Shown here: piece after piece, positions 1 to 15,386 of the stretch
Position numbering within the stretch: position 1 is the first letter of the stretch
Layout: every line of letters starts with the position of its first letter
From: Ceratodon purpureus
Taxonomy: Eukaryota > Streptophyta > Bryopsida > Pseudoditrichales > Ditrichaceae
DNA length: 64,000 bases
NCBI GenBank assembly: GCA_014871385.1
Contig: CM026421.1
Location: 26,716,752 to 26,780,751, forward strand
Direction: 5' to 3'
Program-made: the position numbers and the translations under genes
Notes under the pieces: generated by a model
Told to the model about the DNA's origin: nothing
Seen by the model: only the letters and a program-made list of their open reading frames with translations
Database searches by the model: none

Positions 1-2909
1 GTGGTATCATGATCACACTAAAGTACTGATGTAGTTCTGAATACCATGTAGGTATTCTTTAGTAGCTCACGCTTGCTATTACCCCATTTTATTCCATCAT
101 TTGCTGCTTGCCACAATTTTTGAATGCAATCTATGGGTCTCTTTTTCACTAGAGACCATGACTAAGTGACCAAGGCAAATAACAACCCATCCTAGTCATT
201 TTGCAAGGTCACAAATTGTGACAAAGAGAAAGTCAAAACCATTTAAAAAAAAATCTGGCCACTGTTCCACAATTTAATAGAAAGTTGGATTGGAACGAGC
301 GGATTTTCATGGCAAGGAAGATATTCTTTGAACTTCAATTCATAAGCATACCCAACAAAAATATTTTGAACCTTTAAGAATTAAAACCTTTCTAGATTTT
401 ACACTAACTGAAATACTTTATATTTCATATAAAAAGTTGTCATATATCTTGAGAAAAATATTTAAAGAAATGGTTTGAAATACATCCACCTTAGGATATG
501 TAACCATGCAACTTCTTTTCTCAATTGACCAATATAGTCGATAACTATAACAATTGACTTGAAATCCATTCTATATACTTTAATAAAAGAAATCTTTCAC
601 ATTTGAAGTCTACATAAATTTGTTGTATAATGTTTGACTAAGTTTTGAATTCATCATTAAAAATTTATTAAGAAAAAATAAATATTAAGATTAAAGATTG
701 GCCTTGTTCAATTTCAATGTCTAAGATTTTCCATGTGTGTAGTTACATACGTTATTCAATAAGAGGAGACCAATACTTGCAAAATGACAAGTTGCTTTAT
801 TCTGCAACTTGTCATCTTGCAAGAACTAGTAGCCTCTTTTCTCACAAGTCACCAAATTCATTACCAGATTCTATATCGTTGTTGCTAGATGTCAAATAAC
901 TATTGGATTCCAAGAATTGGTTTACATGCCATAATTGGTTAATATGAGCCATCGATCAGTTTAAGATTTGTAGTATCAACGATTACAATTGGAAGTTGCA
1001 AAACCGGTTATCTGATACATAACCGGCATGGGCCTCCTGCCCTCGACCGGGTATGTAGCCCTCGACCGGGTATGTAAAAATTCTGGAGCCCGGACCAGTC
1101 CAAAATTAAAAAACTCGGGAGGGACGGGCGGATGAAGCTAGATGAAACAAGGCCGGGACGGGGATGACTTGAAGGGGGGCAGCGGACGGGGAGGCGAGCC
1201 GCATGCACATCGCACCGCAGAGGCGCATCGCATGCGACGTCGGGAGTCGCCCTCGCAGGCTCACACTAGTACTGGACTCTGAGCCGCACTCGAATATTCT
1301 GCCCAACCTTGCATCGCAACTGCCACTTCTCCTCACAACCAGGATCTCAATCCTCTCACTACACTACACCACAGTCTCCCTCGCTCGCACCGAGACGTCG
1401 TCGATCTCCTCCGTCTTGTCTATCTCTCCCTCAGGCTCATGATCGATCAGTTCGACTAGCTTTCCTCTGATCACTATTGTGGTCGTTTGCTTGAGGTTTG
1501 CGCATGCTAGTAGGTTCTGGTGCCATTGCGCGCTGGGTGCGACGTTGCGGACATGATTTGCGGGGTACCCATTGGGTGATGATATCGGAGTGGGGTCATG
1601 TGGGACGCTTTCGTGATGGTGGATTCGGAGCAGATGGAGGGAGTCCGTGGCTCTGCTCACGTGCATTGTGTTGTGATCATTGAGTGGCGGTGCTCTTGAG
1701 GAGCTAGACCGGACGGAGCAATTCACGGTACTGTTCGGATTCTTCGTTGGATGTTGATGGGGCCTGCTTTGTGGCAATGCATTCGAAAGTGGTCGTTTTT
1801 TTCTAGGAAGTTACGGGTGGAGGGGAAGCTGCGGGAATCCTTGGAATGCACGCACGGGGTTTAGCTACGCTTTTGACGTTGTTTATGTCGATTGTGTTGA
1901 TTTTTTCGCTACTTTGGAGCTCTTTCTGCTTCGATGCCGCAACACGTTCTTTCAGTGCCCGGCATTGTTCTTTTAATTAGAGTGAAGGTTTTTGAGACTA
2001 ACTTTCATTATCGTCGGAGCAGGGAGGAAAGGGAATTTTGATTGTCTTTGAGAGCTTAGGGATGTTCATTCTAGAATGTGAGCCTAGCAGGAAGCTTTTC
2101 AAATGTGCATCAGAAATGTGCTAGATTCCTTTTTCTATTCTTGACAGAACTTTCGTTCCGCACGATAACAAGCATTGAACCTTACCTCTCCGTTGTTAGT
2201 ATGAATTTAGTGGCCGTACTTAAAGCTCTTTCTGGAAATTTTCCTGTATCCCGCTGGTGTGTCGAATAATGTTCGCCTGCATCAGTTCAATTCTACAGTT
2301 AGTTTTAGAGCTTGATTCAGAACCAAAAGGCGGCCTCAAATCTGTACTTAGCTGGTATCCATCGCTTTTCGAGGCACTCGTTGGGCACTCATTTGGCAAT
2401 TGTTGGTCTGTTGCCTTTGTGGCATACCCTGCAATCATGCACTCTGTTGCAACCTTGTAACTATTTCAGTATTGTGTCAGACTTCTAATTTTCTCACTTT
2501 CGTGTACGATTTGAAGATGGTTTTATTAGAGGATGTATGAAGCAGAAAAAGAGCAACTGGCAAGCAAGCTGTGGAACAGAGTTTCTTCACCGAATTGACG
2601 GTGAGATATCTAATCCAGCACCATTTTCCCGAAAAAATCTTGCAAGTTCATCAGACGGTTGGAACTGAATTATTGGATAACCGCTTTCAATGGCCTTTCG
2701 TGTAACGCATGATCTCTTTCTTTGGAAGTGTTAAGTATAGTGTCGAATTAGGGTTGTGGCAACTTCTGATTCATGTAGACAGCCTCGTTTCCTTCGACAG
2801 GTGATTATACTAGGAGTTTTATGTTTGAAATGCCTCTTGGAAGTGACCATTGAGGAGTTAAAAAGGTCTGGAAAACATCTCAACATGGAGCAACATTGAG
2901 CGAAACCAA
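1..2909. other. Spacer and probable upstream/leader region of the OVATE-like gene
   Basis: No convincing coding region. Bases 1-1000 are AT-rich. From about 1020 to 1750 the composition becomes GC-richer and a pyrimidine-rich stretch lies near 1320-1440, which resembles a promoter/5' leader of the + strand gene that starts at 2963; this is inference. A 19-nt unit is present twice in tandem at 1039-1057 and 1058-1076 (core CTCGACCGGGTATGTA). The short open frames here lie on both strands at once and show no recognisable domains. Confidence 0.5.
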
Positions 2910-2939
2910 ATGGACGACACCGCCATGACCTGGCGGTAG
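2910..2939 (+). promoter_or_regulatory. Short upstream ORF before the OVATE-like gene
   Basis: ATG at 2910 opens a 9-codon frame (MDDTAMTWR) that ends in TAG at 2937-2939. This is 23 nt before the chosen main start at 2963 and in the same frame. If it lies in the mature leader it would be expected to lower translation of the main ORF. The transcript start is not known, so this is only a candidate. Confidence 0.4.
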
Positions 2940-2962
2940 TTGTGCCATTTTCAAAGCTGCCA

Positions 2963-5051
2963 ATGGCAGGTGACCGAGTACTCGGTGAGATGGACGACGA
3001 TGACAGGGGATGGCCGCTGGGCGAGGCGCAAATTCGGGCGAAGTACCATGCCCTGGTGAAGAGGGACCTGGAGAGGAAGATGCTCAGAGCGAAAGCGAAG
3101 AATCTGCCTTATGAGCAAATGCTGGAACATATCCCTATCACCCTCCCCAAGTCTCGCTCGACCCGGGAAGCGTACTCCCGAGCTCGGAGCCTGCAACGAG
3201 TCCTCCGTCGTGCAGGGTTGAAAGATACCACTGGCAAAGGCTCCCAGTCTGTTCCCGTTTCCTCTCCCTCCTCCCTCGAGCATCAGAATTCTGAAACAGC
3301 ATCTCATACCTCAAAGGTGAAGAATGGTGTTGTGAGCTTAGTAGATCAAAAGGATGTGCTGGTTCTTGATGTGGATGTGCCCAAGCTCACGGTTAGTGCT
3401 TCAAGTAGCACTAGGTCGCAACGCCCAACCTGCTCGGAGATTCCTGGCAAGAAGACGAAGTTTCTTGCCAAGCAGTTCAAGTTGATTTCTAACTCAAACA
3501 CCACCCCTCGAAGAAACATCAAGATTCTAGGCAAGGCGGCATCTCCAAATGACGAGACGAGCCTTTCTGGTGCCAAGGTGATCTTTGTCGCTGAAAAGGT
3601 ACAGAGGGATCAGTTACAGGAACGGATCAGAGTGCATGATTGTGATAAATCAAATCCTTCTTCCATCAAGTCCGCGACAGGGAATTCGCAAGCTGAGGAT
3701 CAGAGTTCGAGTTTGAGACTGGACTCTCTATCAAGGTCACCTGGTCCTTTGATGTTCAGGAAGACGGTGACTTCACCTTCTGGTCGCTACACAGAGCATG
3801 CTCATGCCAACAGCCCCAGCTCTATAATTTCAGAGGCCATTTCAGAGGCGTCGATTCCAGAGACTGTTTTGTCTAGTCCGGAGAATGAACAGTTGACTGG
3901 TCGCAAATCCAAGCTCACCTTGAGAAAAACAAGCTTATCAAATAGGCGAGAGAGGTGGACGAGCCGTGAGATTTTTGGCTCGTTTGATTTTGGAGGGGAG
4001 CTTGACATCGATGGGACCATTACCGAAGGAAGAAATGAAGGACATGCTAGGCACGAGGAGATCCCGAATTCGGAGTCTTCGTGGAGCTTAGGTAATCATT
4101 GAATTTTCATCGATTGAATCTCCCAAGTCCAGGCTTTGAGGTTCTGCACAAACATGAAGTGATGCAATCATATGATAATTTTTAATTGTTTTGGTTTTCC
4201 TGGTGGCAGATGGATCCATGAACTCTCCAAGCTCGGGTATGCGTTCACCCCGTCAATCCTCGGCCACTTCGTCAGAAGGAGAGCCGACAGACCCTGATCA
4301 ACACATTAGAGGCCGAGTAAAGCATCATGACGTTCACACGCGCCGCATGAAAGTCACCAGTCCCTCGTCTCTGTTTCGGGACGGTCCCTGGTACAACGGT
4401 GAAGAGCATCGCAAGCCGTGTCGTGAGCAGTCTTCCCCCAAGGTTCCCAGAAAACTCAGTAGGAAGCTATCAACGAGTTTCAACAAGAGAAGGAAACAGG
4501 CAATGCAGGTGCAACCTCACCCTCACCCCCACCCCCACCCCCACCCCCACCCTCACCCTCACCCTCGAGATGCGAGTCAGCATTCGGGTTCGTCAACTCG
4601 AACCCCTGACAAGAAAGTATTCAATGAAAAATCTGCAAGAAATGTTGCAGTGGGAAAGAAAGAATCTTTCAAGGGGAATTTGACCCTAGAAATTGCAGGC
4701 TTACTATCTGGGTTCAAGGTCAATTCTCAGGTCAATTCGAAGATTAGCAATAGTAGAGTTCCTGGCAATGGAAGAATGCTTGGCAATGGTAGAATTTCGA
4801 ATGGTGTTATTTCGCAGCGAGAAGCCACAATGGCGTTTCAAGATGACATTGCACAGCTGATGCTGGACCGAAGCGAGAGTAACGAGATTGGTGACATTGA
4901 GGAGTTTTTGGATGGGTACATGCGACTGAGGTCGCCGTTTTACCTCGAGGTTGTGGAGGAATTCTTCAGGACTGTCAGCTACGATTGTTACAAAAGACCG
5001 TTAGATGTGAAGAAGCTGCCCCCCAGAGGTCCCACATCGTTAATCAGATGA
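2963..5051 (+). CDS. OVATE family protein-like (putative transcriptional co-repressor), two exons
   Basis: Two exons, 2963-4091 and 4210-5051, are joined by an intron with GGTAAT donor and GGCAG acceptor. The joined frame closes at 1971 nt, 656 aa. The ATG at 2963 is chosen because a stop at 2937-2939 precedes it in frame. The N-terminal part is basic and charged, the middle is long, Ser-rich and low in predicted structure. A His-Pro run is encoded at about 4515-4566. The last 70 residues (from TMAFQDDIAQLM through EEFLDGYMRLRSPFYLEVVEEFFRT) have the spacing of the OVATE domain: an acidic DD plus hydrophobics, then a LxxYLxLxSPxYxxxIxxxF-like helix. Known OVATE proteins are plant nuclear repressors acting with TALE homeodomain proteins. 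At 656 aa this is longer than most angiosperm members. An alternative is a TRM/DUF4378-type protein, but the C-terminus fits OVATE better. Confidence 0.68.
4515..4566 (+). repeat. CACCCY hexanucleotide microsatellite encoding His-Pro
   Basis: About eight to nine tandem CACCCC/CACCCT units lie inside exon 2 of the OVATE-like gene and encode alternating His-Pro residues. The tract stays in frame, so length changes in whole units would only alter the linker. Similar HP runs occur in disordered regions of plant transcription regulators. Confidence 0.9.
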
Positions 5052-6676
5052 TGCATTGATATTTTTTCCTCTCTTGGAATCAAATCAACACATGCTTAGA
5101 AGTAGATCATTAGATTGTTCATAATTCATCATTTTAAATTCTTCCGAACCACTTAGGAGATCAAAACTTCCTCTCAGTTGTGTTCGATTATGTCAGTTGA
5201 CGATTTTATGCACAAAGTGAGTGCAAGAGACGATTGCACTCAGTTCTTCGAGCATTCCTTCTCTCCATTTTCTTTTCATCAGGATGCCGAAATTACAGTT
5301 GCCTACAATCTGTGCTGATTTTTCTGCTTTGCTGCTTTCCTGCTTCAATGGATTTGGTTGCCCAATGGTTTAAAGTTTATGTCATTTGCTTCGAGAGCTA
5401 TTGTGGATATGTAGCTTTTTAAAGGGTGTTGGCAACGCGCAAATTTAGACATGATGGAACACAAACTGGGTTTGGATTATGACTTCTACGTTGCATCCAC
5501 ATGCTTTGAATGTTTTTAAAGTACGAAGGACGGCGAACATGTCGGAGGAGAATTCGCAAGCCTTTTTGGAGGTCGAAAAGCGAGGGACTCGTTACCTCAA
5601 CGTAGTCTGCGCTCCTGAAAAGAAGCTCGGTGTTGTTCGTTGTAAGCTGTTTCTGTGGCATGCTGACCAACATATTTTTGATTCGTACTAGAGCTCGGCG
5701 TTCGGGCAACAGTCTGACAACGTATTAATAGAGATTCTTCCCCAACAACGGCACTGTATCCAGCCATTCCGCGCAAGAGTAGGTACGGTTTCAGCATTGT
5801 TTTCAAGCACTCTGCACCCTGGGATTTAGGCTCAGAGTGACGTTTCCAAGTAATTGCAACGTAGCTTGCTATTCCACGGTTACACCTTTGCCCAAATTTG
5901 CAATGGGTCTTCAAAGCGCCGGAGCGATGTGTTGATGTTTATCGCCTGGATAAGAAACAAAGTAAGATTATCATGGCTATTGCTTCAAGAATCGAGCGAA
6001 AATACCCTTAGAGCAGCCCATACAATCACTGACATACAAAATTGGCTGTTACGATCACCTGAAAAATCACATGAATCCACAACCATCACTAATCTCACTT
6101 CTGATATACTCTACAGGTCAGTACTTCGTTCATATCAGGCGATTGAGGACAAGGAATAAGAGCAAATGCTCATATGAAGGACAAGGATACGCCCGGTATT
6201 AGTGGTTCTGCAGACGAGGTAGCCAGCGCTCCAAAACAAAATTGACACTCTTCAGTGTCCAACTGTAATAACACCAGTAAACATTTCTATCTGATATGAT
6301 CGTGTATTTCCTTTGCAACAAAATTAATAACAAGCGAGTGAGTGTTCGGAGACAAGGTAAAAACCGTCATCTGCGCCAGAGCGTTGGAAGCTGCCAAATG
6401 GCGACTCACCCTGGCATCGTGGATTGCTTGCCGCCCCTCTAGTGGGACGGCGGAAGATACTCAGTATTCTGGTTTTTCCTTCTTGCAATTCACACATCAA
6501 TTCACACATAGCAATTCACAAGATAGCTTTAAAGGAGAAAAAAACAAAAACAAAATGAAAAAAAATATATGTATATAACGGGCAGTAACAGCTATCAATA
6601 GGAATCTATACAGTGGTCTAGCATCATTCTAGGTGAACTTGTACGTAAGCTTGTAATAATAAGCTAGAGTAACTAT
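5052..6676. other. Intergenic region between convergent genes
   Basis: Holds the 3' side of the OVATE-like gene (+) and of the thiolase gene (-). I see no supported gene. Open frames at 5479-5691 and 5854-6159 have no recognisable domain and overlap others on the opposite strand. Confidence 0.6.
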
Positions 6677-11167
<4,491 letters not shown>

Positions 11168-12540
11168 GGCGTTAGCCTCCCCTGAAACTCCCGGCAACAA
11201 TGGATCGCTCCTCCACTCGGGTATCCTCAAAACGCACTTGCAAGCACACAAACGGAGAGTCTGAAGACCTGGAAGACGAGGTGACTGAGTTATACTATGT
11301 TAGCAAGCAAAGACAAATGGCTGTTGGCTTGCTTCCAAAGCTCCCAAAACGGTGGTTGGATTGCGCAACAACGTCAGCGAGCCCCGTTTCTTCGCGGTCA
11401 TCCCCGACGACCGCGTCGCTAATGCTCCTTTTTTCCCGAAAAGAACGATCCGAAGATTGGGTGCTTGCGCAAGCAATCGATAAACCCTTCGTGCTCGTTT
11501 TGGCGAAGATTCGGCGATCATCACATCACGTATCCTTGTCCGTTTTTTAGTCTTCGGTGCAACAGATGATCATGCAATTCTTGTGAGATTGTGACTTTGG
11601 ATCAGCATTGGGATCACCATCTCCAGGTTCTGATCAGGTGATTAATTTTCAATAATATGCGATGATGTTCGGTGTTTAAGTTACATAACTTGAGTTGGAA
11701 TTGGGCATGATGTTCGCAAATTGTGTTCGGTGACGTGAACGATGCTTCGGGAGGAGGACTTTTTTGTGAGTAATGTAGCACTGTTGAGGTGGATAAGCTC
11801 TTTCGTGTGCGGGGACCCACAGGCACCGTTTTGGTGAGGATGTGCCTACAATTAGCGACTCTCTCAGGTTTGGGACCACGTTTGGGTGACCAAGTGGACT
11901 GGCCCTGTGGTCCCTGGCCTTTGTGATTGATCCCCACGTGGAGTTTTTATCCAGCAGGGTGTGAGTCGATGCGGTCATCTTTATCCTTCGTAAGTTGTGA
12001 TGGTTTAAGTTTTCATCTCGTTGTGTTTTCACTTTTTTCTTCGTGAGAAAGAATGAACAAATCTTGAGGATTTACTGTCAAGCTCGAATTCGGAGGATGC
12101 ACGTTACGTAACTTGAGCCCTTTTTGTCGAATATTGTGTGTCATACGACATTTGCAATTGGAATACAAGAACTCTGCTTTCGCACATTCAGTGACAGTTG
12201 CCTGCAATTTACAATTGACTCCCCATTCAGTTTTATTTACTTTTTAAGTGGCTCGTAACTCGGCCTCAGTTGTACCAGGATAAGATACAGTCAACACTAA
12301 GCACAAATTTCTGTTTCTGCAGCTTCAAAATGTGGCTGAATTTCATTACATAAGCGCGTCAGTTACAAAAAATGCTACAATTTTTCACTGCTAGTTCTTG
12401 GACATTTTCTGTGCATGTCTATAGTAGCGCATATTGATCAGTGAACGTGAAGTTAATTAGCACCTATGCATCAGATAAAACTTGACCAGTATAAGCAAGC
12501 TGTAAATTGATACATCGTGTGTTTAGCCTAGTGATGGATT
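11168..12540. other. Intergenic region: thiolase promoter side and GDSL gene 3' side
   Basis: Contains the region upstream of the thiolase start (11167) and downstream of the GDSL gene stop (12541). No supported gene. Short open frames at 11200-11550 (+) and 11614-12032 (-) overlap each other and have no domain features. Confidence 0.6.
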
Positions 12541-14555
12541 TTATATTCGCACTTTCGAGAGCTGCCGGACGTTGATAGGAAAGATGTCGGAAGTAGACCC
12601 CGCAAACGATCGGTTGCCCAGAATTTCATTGATAGCTGCTGTGGGGTGGAAAGAATCCCAAAATACATACTCTGACCGATTAGTGCAGAGGCTGTCTATT
12701 ACTGGCAAACAGGGCAGCTGGCCATTGTATATGCCTCCTCCACAACAGCCTTCATTCACCACGTTGAAACCTGGAACAAAAAAATTCCACAAAATTAATA
12801 AAATGAAACTGAACTAATTCAAGTTACTGCTCTACATGATTAGCCTGCTAATCCCACAAATTATAATGAGTATCAGGCGCAGCACATGAGTCAGTTACCT
12901 AGAGGATATGGATCCTGGATGAGGTTATAAACTATATCGTATGAATTGCCATACAAGAACATGGCGTCTGGAAGTGAGGAGGGGAGAGATGTGGTGAGAT
13001 TCTTCAATGCTTTGTTGAAACTCTTCACCAATGCATTGTCAGATGCCACGCAACTACCGTCGACGCTTTTCTGTGCCAGCCGATATGGAATGCATCCCAT
13101 AGGACCTATGTTCGAGACTAAAAACTTCCGGGCACCCCAGTTGTAAAGAGTCTGCACACAATTCGTATCGCAAAAACAGATTTAAGACCAACTTAATTGA
13201 GGTCATGGTGGTATGGAAGCAAGCTAGAAGAAGTAGATGGTTGTTGCATTAGTACCGTGAATTGAGTGGTGAGTGTTGACATAAGGAGCTGCACAAACTG
13301 GGATGGAGTGTACTGAGTCCGAGTAGAGTTGTTGCTTAAGAGCAGATAATTGTTGATGTAGTCATTGCTGCCTATTGCAAATCCAAACAGAGAGTTGTGG
13401 GTTAAATTAGTGGCAGCAGCTCGGCCCAGCATTACAGTCAGTTGGAGAACGGTTTGCTGAAACAACGTTATCTGCTCATTGAATGTCAGCCGCTCAATCT
13501 GCACATCATCAGTACTGCCATCAGAGCTGCAACATATGGACCATTTCTACTGCTGTCAATCAACTCTACCAAAGTGAGTAAATGAGCATTGCCTTTGGAT
13601 TATTGTATCAATGATATCTAAGTTTCAAGAATACTGCAGTCCACATTTTCACAGAGCTTAGAGCATGAAGAACATTTTGAGTATCTGGTTAGGACGTGCT
13701 CTGAGCTCTTAATAATTGACGACGTTGATACTAAGCAATTAGTAAAGAGATTTTTATCTTAGAAGAATTCATGATGGAATAAGCTGGATCTTACATAATT
13801 TGCGCCGGATCCATCAAGAATTCCTGCAGCACCAGAGGCATAATTCAACCCCCTTAGAATAGCAGGACCTCGGCTTGTAGGTGCCAACGACGCCGGTGGA
13901 TATGGCAAACCAATCCTGTCACCTGCCATAGTTAAAACTTCGGGACAGATGTTATTCTCAAGGTCAAGTGAATGCCTTCCATTTCATGAGAGATGGTATC
14001 TTTAATTGAACATTCAAAAACTAGGTGCTCATTCATTCAAGACTTGCTTGATACTAGTTCAGAGAACACTTTGGTAGAGCCTACATTTGAGTATGATAGT
14101 TCTTCGTTGGAATGATAGAACGAGCCAAAGAAGCTGCATTGGCTTCCTGAATTCGTATAACAACACAAAATTAGTACTAAAAGTTGTTCTGAAAACATCA
14201 AATGCGACTCTCGCGATAGAGTCACATTTTGGAAAAACAATTAGTGCAGAGATCACTTACACAAGACGTCGAAGGAGGTTTTGCCGTTGCAGAAGCGGCC
14301 CGTGGCGGCACCTGAGGGAAAATCGATCCCATTGGGTGCCAGATTAGCTTTGGCCAGAGACAGTGTTATATAATCATTGTTACCACAGTCCACCAACGAG
14401 TCCCCAAAAATGAAAAACGCTGGAAACAGAGACGCATTGGTAGAGCTCGGCGCCGGAGCTGGTTGTGCCTCCACAGACTTGGAATAGAGCCAGTAATGCA
14501 GAAGCAACACTATTGCCAGTGGAACCACCAACGAATTTGAAGCATGCAGAATCAT
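12541..14555 (-). CDS. Secreted GDSL esterase/lipase, 5 exons
   Basis: A serine hydrolase of the plant GDSL/SGNH family, acting on ester or acyl substrates in the secretory pathway or cell wall. The natural substrate cannot be read from sequence. Exons on the minus strand are 14261-14555, 13795-13922, 13256-13498, 12899-13151 and 12541-12770, total 1149 nt, 382 aa, which is normal for the family. Residues about 1-30 form a signal peptide (hydrophobic VVPLAIVLLLHYWLY, then VEAQP). Block I is FFIFGDSLVDCGNND with catalytic Ser53. Block II contains GLNYASGAAGI. Block III is GSNDYINNY with the oxyanion Asn about 186. Block V is DSFHPT with Asp345 and His348. The ATG at 14553-14555 directly precedes the signal peptide. 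Intron borders are canonical and the frame is intact, so it is probably functional. It lies in the same direction as the neighbouring genes, with no sign of a shared transcript. Confidence 0.95.
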
Positions 14556-15386
14556 TTCTTACAAACGGCTTTTTCCTCACAGTTTGTGACTGGGTGTAAA
14601 TCACCTTTGAAACAGTCTAGACTTCAAACCTCAAGTGACACTATGCATCTGCATGCCTTCACCAACGTTTCTCAGCTGCTTACCAAGTCCAGAAAGAGGC
14701 TGTGATCAGAAGATGAACAGAGGTTGGGTGAATAAACTGCAAGTCCTTCACAATGACAACAATCATTGCATGGATGTTCTGCATGAATGTTCAGTGTGAA
14801 GGAAATTCAAGTCAATTATAACTCGTCGCCACACAGATGGTGACGGGTAAGTAGGTAGGAAGTAGTTGAGGCTCATTGTAAAATCATGGATTTATACTCT
14901 AAGTACATTCCTTGAAGATTGTTCCGGACTGGGTTTGTTTTTCAAATTATAGAATTATAGAACGTGCCAGGGGTGGCTTGCTCAAGGAGGAAGACACTTG
15001 ATTACTAATACTCTCTAATCATCAAAGAATTCCATCAGAAAATAATAGCGTATAATACATAAATAGACTCGTGCATAAGATATAACTCAAAAAACAACTC
15101 TTTCAGTTATGGAATTACCAAGGACCTCTTTGTATGCCGCAAAAAGACCATTATAAAGGCTCCAAATTATTTCTGATCACCAAAATACACTCCTAGCAAA
15201 GTAAGTTTGTCAAAAAGTTATGAAAAAGTGAATCCAAGACGGTAAGAAAACACGTCATTTGGAAGCTTTAGTTGTTGATAATCAAAACTTGAGCCAAGAT
15301 TAGATAATATGCACATAAATGTACTGGAATTACAGGTGTTATGATACAATTGAGTACCTGCTTCAGCTGCCTCAGTGGACAAGGTA
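14556..15386. other. Intergenic region upstream of the GDSL gene
   Basis: Expected to hold the GDSL gene promoter and the 3' end of CHMP7. AT-rich. I see no gene, repeat or clear regulatory element. Confidence 0.6.

Noticed and set aside
4399-4683. 94-codon frame with Leu/Thr/Pro repeats inside the OVATE-like exon
   Set aside because: It is an alternative frame across the CACCCC microsatellite of the real exon.
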